Source: Monodelphis domestica
Lineage: Eukaryota > Chordata > Mammalia > Didelphimorphia > Didelphidae
DNA: 64,000 bases
Direction: 5' to 3'
NCBI RefSeq assembly: GCF_027887165.1
Contig: NC_077233.1
Coordinates: 177,859,506 to 177,923,505, forward strand
A program made the position numbers and the translations under genes. Shown here one piece after another: positions 57,269 through 64,000 of the stretch (position 1 is its first letter; each line of letters starts with the position of its first letter). The notes under the pieces are model-generated. The model ran no database searches, was not told the origin of the DNA, and was given only the letters and a program-made list of their open reading frames with translations.

Positions 57269-58085
57269 GTAAAGGTGTTGGCCAAACTGTAAAGATAATT
57301 TTTAGTGTCTTGTTTTAAATAAAAAAATAAATGGTCACCATGGAAAAATTCCCAAATATGAAAATATCTAAGTCAGCTGGGTTTAATAGAGATTTTAATT
57401 AATATAAATGAAGGAATTAAAGGAAGAAAGAGAGAGAAAGAGAGAAAAAGAAAATAGTAGAAAGGGCCTAGGCCAAATGGCCTAGGCCTGAGCCTTAAGG
57501 AAGATTAGTCAGTCTTTATCACTCACCACAAGATCGTCTCAAGCAAGCTCCAAACCTCTGAACTCCATCTCCAACTATGAACTCCAACTAACTCAAATTC
57601 AATAAGTCTCTTCCTTTTAAAGAAATTTTCTCTTATGTCATCTCCCCTAAATTTTTACGTCTACCAATCACAGTAGATGCTTTTCCCCAGGACTACCCAT
57701 TCTTAGTTCTCACCATTCTTTAGTTCTCACCTTCTCTGAGTAGACTAAAACTTCACACCTCTTTTGTTAAGCTTGGCTTTCGTAAGTTGCTTGATCTTTT
57801 AGTGATTAATTTAACCTTTATAGGTACTTAGCACCCTTTTGTATTAGATCTAAAAACAGACCACCTAGCTTAGGGTTTTTGCTTCACTATAAGTATGAGT
57901 TGGGGACTTTTCATTGTTCAGTAAGGAGTTTACAACTTTATCTTCCCCTAAGGCACTGTCTAAGCAGGGTGGAGTAATTTTAAAAGTTCTCAATACATTC
58001 CTGACCAAGTACCTACATTGTAGAAAATGGGGAATAGCTTAATCAAACCTTCTTAAGTAGAGTCTGAGCAGTTTTAAGATTCACA
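57269..58085 (-). mobile_element. Solo LTR (about 815 bp)
   Basis: Minus-strand TGTGAATCTT...CCTTTACA. It has a TTTAAAAGG box, then 'cttgtggtgagtgataaagac', a purine-rich U5 side, and 'ccatggtgaccattt' near the 3' end. Related to the LTRs at 36642, 47501 and 50252. Flanks show no clean duplication, so the ends could be off. Fossil. Confidence 0.62.
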
Positions 58086-58584
58086 GTTGGACAGAATTAA
58101 TGTGGTTATCAGGCAGTAGTTACTCAAAGACATAGTAAACATCATAATGTGACAATAAGGCAATAAATAGGAAGCCTGCATCTACATGCCCTTAATGAAT
58201 TCATATCTCCAGACCCCCAATGAATTGCTGATACTGAATTGCTATTGGTAATGAAAGTTGAAGGATGATGGAGAAAAAAAGAATTCAAATGCTCTTTTTT
58301 AAAAAAATGAAAGAATAGGGCCTACAAAAAATAGACCAAGAGCTGTACTGATTCCAGAGATAATTCCAGAATTGACTATTAATAAGACAGATGGTTAATG
58401 AAACACTCCTTTTAAAAATAATAATTACCATCTTAATTGCTCTTCCCTCCCTTTACTGCAGACTATGAGTGAGTAGATTATTTGATTATTTCATATACTG
58501 TCAGATTTGGTTTATGTGATTTTTTTTTTTACTGAATGCATTTTTCTTTCTGTCTGAATTTTTAAAATCCTATTTTCTTCTAAA
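58086..58584. other. No recognised feature
   Basis: About 500 bp, AT-rich. Confidence 0.35.
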
Positions 58585-59332
58585 TAATATTTGATTTTTC
58601 CCTCAATTACATGTAAAACAATTTTTAGCATTTTATTTTTAAAATTTTGTGTTCCAAATTTTTGTCTCCTTTCCATCCTCCCTTTTTCACTCCCTTACAC
58701 TTCCCCTCTCCCTCCCTTACACTTCCCCTCTCCCTAAGATAGTAAGCAATCTGATATCAATTTTACATGTGCAATCATGTAAACATTTTTTCATATTAGT
58801 CATTTTGTGGAAGAAATATGAAACAAAAAAGGAAGAAAGAAAGTGAAATATATTATACTTCACTCTGCATTCAAACTCCATCAATTCTTTCTCTGAAAGT
58901 AGATGGCATTTTTCAACATGAGTCTCTGGAATTGTATTGGATCACTGCAATGCTGCAAGGTCATTCAGAGTTGTTCATCAACAAATATTTTTCTCATTAT
59001 ATACAATGTTATTTTTGTTCTATTTATTTCACTTTGCATCAATTCATCTAAGTCTTTCCAGATTTTTCCAATATCATCCTGCTTGTCATTTCTTATAGCA
59101 CAATAGTATTCCATCACAATCACATACCACAATTTGTTTAGCTATTCTCCAACTGATAGACAATCCTTTGATTTCCTATTCTTTGCCACCATACAAAGAA
59201 CTTCTATAAATATTTTTGTACAAATAGACCCTTTCCCCACCTTTAAAAAAAAACAAACCTCTGGGGTATAGACCTAGTTGTGACACTGCTGGATCAAATG
59301 GTATGCACACTTTTAGATCCCTCTGAGTATAG
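58585..59332 (-). mobile_element. Old 5'-truncated L1
   Basis: Antisense L1 3' UTR and ORF2 C-terminus: 'gcacaatagtattccatcac', 'ccacaatttgtttagctattc', 'ggtatagacctagttgtg', 'ctggatcaaatggtatg'. Confidence 0.82.
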
Positions 59333-59887
59333 TTAATGAAGCTCTCTTAAAGAAAACAGTGACAACAATGAGCCAACATGGCTTTATCAAGAACAAGTCA
59401 TAACAGACTAGTCATACTTTATTTTTTTTTGGTTAAATTTCTTAAATTGTTATATCAGGGGAATGATGCAGATAGTTTGCCAAGATTTTAGTAAAGATGG
59501 ATTTTTATAAGCCAATAGATTTAGGAAAGCATTTGATGAAAAAAAAGTTACCTATTCTGCTTATGGAAAAATAGGAGAGGCTTTATTTAAATTATATTAT
59601 TGTGGTTTCTTTATGAATATTGTATATTCTGACACCAGAACATTTGAATGTACATTTATATAATTAGTAGAAGCCACAAATCTCCATTTTGTATCACTTT
59701 TTAAAAAAGTACATAATCAATTTAATCTATTACTTTTAAAGGTGTCTTTCTTACTCATGTTTCCTTCTAAACTTTTTTTCATTCTTAATTGTGCATTACA
59801 ATATTTCAGTAAACCAACCAGCTTTGCTCCTTTTTTCTTTTTTTGGGTATTACTAATGCTAGCCTCTCAACTCTCATGCAATAATAT

Positions 59888-60105
59888 TGTTGCGTCATTT
59901 CAGTTGTGACTGACCCTTCAGGTTTTCTTAGCAAAGACATTGGAGTGGTTTACTATTTCCTTCTACAGTTCATTTTACAAATAAGGAAGCTGAAGCAAAT
60001 AAGTTAAGTGACTTGCTCAGGGGCACATAACTAGTAGTGTCTGAGGTGGTATTTGAACATGAATCTTCCTGACTCTTAATTATCCACTGAACTGTCTACC
60101 TGCCC
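59888..60105 (-). mobile_element. Mar-1-type SINE
   Basis: 'gttgcgtcatttcagttgtg', 'agtgacttgctcaggggcac', 'tttgaacatgaatcttcctgac' in antisense order. Confidence 0.72.
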
Positions 60106-60164
60106 TTCCAAGTAATGACAGAATGGTAATTCATTAAAATAGAGAGAATAGGAAAGAGGAGAGA

Positions 60165-60402
60165 AAAAAAGCATTAAATAATACCTATTCTATGCTAGGA
60201 TAAATATTATTTCATTTGATTCTAACAATAACCTTGTAAGGCAGGTGATATTATTATCACCAATCTAGAGTTAAGGAAACTGGGGCAAAAGAGATTAGGT
60301 GATTTTTTTCAGGATCATAGAGTTAGCAAGTGTCTGAGACTAGATTTGTATTCAGGTTTTCTTGACTCCAGGCACAGTGCTCTATCTACTGTATCACCAG
60401 AA
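60165..60402 (-). mobile_element. MIR/THER SINE
   Basis: 'atttcatttgattctaacaata', 'taaggaaactggggcaaaag', 'ctccaggcacagtgctctatc'. Nearly full length. Confidence 0.78.
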
Positions 60403-60739
60403 AGTTTCAAAAAGTGCCTGGAGAACGTTAGACTAGATGGGACAGAGAATGAAAGTAATATAGAACATTTAGAAGAAGCTGTGAAGAGCCAACTATAGAA
60501 GAAGATGACGATCACGTGTCTATGAAAGGTGAACTCTAAAGGCAAAAACAAAGTTGCTCTATGATCCAATTAGACACTAAATTGAGAAAAAGAAATAAAC
60601 GAATCTTGTAACAAAGAAGTAGAGAGGAAAAAATCCTCATATTTGTCAGAGCTGAAAAACTGATATTGTATCTTGTCTATCCCTCTACCTAGAAGGGAGT
60701 AGCCTTCTTAGGTGGTCTTATAGTTTCTTGGTTGATCAT
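60403..60739. other. No recognised feature
   Basis: About 340 bp, nothing named. Confidence 0.35.
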
Positions 60740-62285
60740 TGAATTGATCAAAGTTCTTAACCCTTTTGAAAAAAATTTAAAATAATTCTATTGTTACTGT
60801 ATAAATTGTTCTCTTGGTTCTACTCACTTTACTCTGTATCAGTCCACATGTCTTTCCAGATTTTTCTGAAACCTCTCCCTTCTTCATTTTTTAATGTGCA
60901 ATAATTTTCCATTGTATCCTCGCAACATAATTTGTTCAATCATTCGCCAGATGATAAGTATCAGCCTCATTTACATTTCTTTGCTAGAACAAAAAGTGTT
61001 GCTACAAATATTTTTCTATCTCAGGTTATTTTTCTTTTTTGTTTTCTCTCTTAGGGGAATAAACCTAGAACTAATATTGTTTGGCCAAAGGATATGCAAG
61101 ATGTAATGACTTTGGGACTACAATTCCACACTTTTTTCCAAAGTGGCTGAAGCAATCTACCTTTCTGCTTTAGCATGTTATATCTCTCACATCTTCACCA
61201 ACACCTGTCATTTTCTTTTCTACTTTCTGATGGGTATAAGATGGAACCTTTGAGTTATTTTAATGTGTATTTCCCTTATTAGTAGAGATTTGGAACTTTT
61301 TTTTTCATATGGACATAGATAGTATGACTTTTCTCCATTGAGAATTGCTTGATTGTATTTTATTACTTTGTATTGATTGGAAAATGGATCTTATTTCTAT
61401 GTATTTCAATCAATTCCATTTATTTCTTAGCTATAGATCTTTATTAGAAAAAATCATTGAAATATTTCACCTCTACTTAACTGTTTCCCTTCAACTTCAT
61501 ATGTATTGTCTTTATGCAGAACTTTTTCAATTTCAGGTGATCAGAATTGCCTATTTTATTTCCTATGATCTTTTCTATTCCTTTTTTCATTGAGGATTCT
61601 TCTTATATCCAAACTTGCAAAAGGTATCTTCGTCCCTGCTCCTCTAATTTATTTCTAATATGACCTTTTAGTGTGTAACTTGTGTGTCTATTTGGAACTT
61701 ATTATTTTATGTGGTGTGAGGTGTGGTTTAAGCCTATTTTCTGCCAGACAACTTTCTTGTTTTCCAAGCAGTTTTTTTGTGAAATTATATTTTGTACTCC
61801 AGCAGTTGATGTCATTGCATTATTAAACATTCTGTTTCTATGTTATGTTATTCATGTATGGTATGTTTTTGTTAATTTGTGCACATATGGTACTTAATCT
61901 GTTCCAATAATCCATTTTTCTGTTTTTTAGTCAGTACTAGTGTTGATGATGGCTTCTTTGTAGCACAGTTTAAGATCTGGTATTTCTATGTCCTTTACCT
62001 TTCCACTTATTTTCATGAATTCCCTGAGATATTGTTATGATCTTTTCTAGCTCTCTAAAATGACCTTCTGATGGTTTGACTACTATAATACTGAATAGGT
62101 AAGCTAATCTAAATAGTATTGTCATTTTTATTATATTGGAATGGGTTAATAATGAATAAATAACATAACTCCTTTTATTTAGTTCTATCTTGATTTAAAA
62201 AAAATAATGTTCTATAGTGGCCATCAGTATAGGTCCTATGTGTCTTGGTAGATGGACTCCCAAAGATTTCATGTGATATTGATTT
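60740..62285 (-). mobile_element. Old L1 fragment (ORF2 3' third)
   Basis: Antisense ORF2 from the C-terminus ('aataattttccattgtatcc') through 'ctcacatcttcaccaacacc', 'gatggcttctttgtagcacag' and 'attgtcatttttattatattgg', colinear with 9400-10790 of the intact L1. Many stops. Confidence 0.82.
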
Positions 62286-62942
62286 GAAACTGTTTTGACT
62301 GACTCGACTCAGAGAACAGTTGGTAATGATTCAAAGTTAACCTGGCAGGAGGTTTCTGGTGGAGTGCCTCAGGGAACTGCAATGCTCTGTAATATTTAAC
62401 ATTTTTGTGAGTGATTTGAATGAAGGAAAAGATAGCATTTTTGTTAGGTTTATAGATGACACAAAACTATTAGGAATGTCTAACACCTTGAATTCGGTGG
62501 TCAAGATTCAAAAAGGTATTGACCACTTAGGGCATTGGACTAAATCAAATAAGGTGAAAGCTGGTAAGGATAAATGTAAGGTTTTACACTAGATTTAAAA
62601 AAAATCAACATCCTAAGTACAAGATAGGGGGACATGGTTAGGTAACAGTTTGTTGGGGAGAAAAAGATCTTGAATTTTTACAAGACTGAAAGCTGAATAT
62701 GAGATGGCAATGTGATGTGACATTCAAAAAGGCTAATGGATTCTTGGGCTGCATTAACAGACACATATTTTCCAGGAATAAGGAGCTGATATTTCCACTG
62801 TACTTTGCTCTTGTGAAACTTCATCTGAAGCATTGTGTTCAGTTCTGAGCACTACTCTTTTAGAAGGATATTGATAAGCTGGAAAGTATCCAAATGAAGG
62901 CAACAAGGATGATAGGGAGACTTGAGTCTATGCCATATGAGG

Positions 62943-64000
62943 TTTTTTTTTTTTGTGGGGATTGAGCAGAGTTAATAAAATACATATTGATTTCTTATCT
63001 TTTGTTTTCACATTACCATCATTTCAAAATATATCTCTTCCCTTTCCCTAACCAAAGAATAATATTATGTAACAAAAAATAAAAAAGGGGGGAAAACAGG
63101 TCAGCCAAATTAACTAATATATCAATTGATTTTGACAATATATGAAATATTGAACACCTATACTTCCTTATCTCTGCAAAGAAAGGAGGGAAGTACATTT
63201 TCTCATCTTTTCTTTAGGATAAAATTTTATAATAATTATTACAAAGCAGTGAATTTTGGTTGTCCTTTCCATTTTAATTCTTACAGTCACTATGGATAAG
63301 GGCAGGTAGGTAGCATAGTAGTGTGCTGAGATAGGACTTAGGAAGATCTGAGTTCAAAGCCAGGTTCAGACACTTAACTAGTTGTGTGACTCTGTGTAAA
63401 TCTGTTAATCCTGTTTGCCCCAGTTTCCTCATCTATAAAATGAGCTGAAGAAGAAAATGACAAATCACTCTTGCATCTTTGCCAAGATAATTCTGAATGG
63501 AGTCATGAAGAGTTAAATATAATGGACTAAGAGACAAAAAAATTCACTATGTATATTATTTTCTAGGTTCTGCTTACTTCATTCTGCATCATTTTATAAA
63601 ATGCTTCCTATGTTTCTCTTCGCTTTTTATGTCCCTTATTTATTATGGCACAGTATTATGATATTAAAATGATATAATATAGTTTTGTCATTTACCAATG
63701 GATTTGTACCCATTTTATCTCTAGTTCTTGTCTAATACAAAAAAAGTTATGAATATTTTGGTGTATTTTGGAACCTCTATCTCTTTGACTTTCTTAGTAA
63801 ATGCAACTAGCAGTGGGATCTCTAAGTCAATGGTAGTGGATATTTTAGTCACATTTTTTTAGTATGATTCAAAATTGCTTTCCAGAATGGTTGACCAATT
63901 GATAGCTTTCCACAACTCTCCTTTTCATTATTTACATATTTTGTTGTCTTTTTCATTTTTCAACAGATGAGATAAGAACTCAGACCAACCCTTAAAATAC
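62943..64000 (-). mobile_element. Old L1 3' region running off the window, with a SINE inside
   Basis: Begins at a T-run (62943) that cuts the L3. It holds 'aactaatatatcaattg' and 'ctctgcaaagaaaggaggg' (3' UTR), then after the SINE 'ggcacagtattatgatatt' and 'ttgctttccagaatggttgacc' (ORF2 C-terminus). Confidence 0.75.
63299..63543 (+). mobile_element. Mar-1-type SINE with target duplication
   Basis: 'ggcaggtaggtagcatagtag', 'tctgagttcaaagccagg', 'cagtttcctcatctataaaatg', 'ggagtcatgaagagttaa'. Duplication TCACTATG(G/T)ATA at 63287-63298 and 63544-63555. Confidence 0.9.

Larger units (their letters stand above)
59335..62942 (+). mobile_element. L3/CR1 LINE relic broken up by insertions
   Basis: Left piece 59335-59610 reads ...SQHGFIKNKS..., right piece 62286-62942 reads GGVPQGTA, then after a frameshift FNIFVSDLNEGKDSIF and FIDDTKLLGM, the RT active site (FADD is the usual form). 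These are about 100 codons apart in an intact CR1-type RT. Here 2.7 kb with SINEs and an L1 lies between. No complete frame. Confidence 0.78.

Noticed and set aside
36642-58085. A complete provirus spanning several LTRs
   Set aside because: The LTRs differ in orientation and sequence and the DNA between them is L2, SINEs and L3, so they are separate solo fossils.
62359-62592. FIDDTKLL motif as a possible retroviral reverse transcriptase
   Set aside because: The context (GGVPQGT, NIFVSDLNE, FxDDTKL) is CR1/L3-type LINE, and no retroviral domains are near.

Overview
The window looks like intergenic DNA from a marsupial, most like an opossum such as Monodelphis (inference). It is dense with marsupial-type tRNA-derived SINEs (a SINE1/Opo-1-like family and Mar-1-type copies), MIR/THER SINEs, long L2 tracts, L3/CR1 and RTE LINEs, several generations of L1, and solo LTRs. 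Family names are from memory and were not checked against a library. I recognise no host protein-coding gene, no non-coding RNA gene and no CRISPR-like array. Most open frames are shadows of transposons or of GA repeats.

The main feature is a full-length L1 on the minus strand (8919-15224). It has two uninterrupted ORFs (ORF1, 307 aa; ORF2, 1268 aa), a 5' UTR of about 700 bp starting with ETS-like and YY1-like sites, an inter-ORF spacer of 530 bp with a long purine tract, a polyadenylation signal and a perfect 17-bp target-site duplication. It landed in the ORF2 region of a much older minus-strand L1, whose pieces lie on both sides.

Layout. 1-7 kb: L2, a GA satellite with higher-order structure, MIRs, a SINE1, and an L1 tail inside an L2. 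7-16.5 kb: the old L1 carrying two Mar-1-type SINEs and the young L1. 16.5-23 kb: few recognisable repeats, microsatellites, and a second copy of a composite segment also found near 7.1 kb. 23-29.3 kb: old L1s, an LTR, an RTE LINE, SINE1s and an L2 3' end split by a 249-bp LTR. 30-39 kb: two long minus-strand L2 tracts with nested inserts (MIR, LTR, L1), then a solo LTR that itself holds a 574-bp retroposed element. 39-50 kb: SINEs, an unclassified ~560-bp family, L3, LTRs, L2 and a hAT-like element. 50-64 kb: LTRs, an L1 ORF1 relic, a long L2, and an L3 broken up by L1 insertions.

Nesting gives a relative order: L2, L3 and MIR oldest, then old L1s, LTRs and the ~560-bp family, then SINE1/Mar-1 copies with short target duplications, and finally the intact L1 and one fresh SINE1 (55808-56010). 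All boundaries come from reading by eye, so those without a stated target-site duplication may be off by tens of bases.
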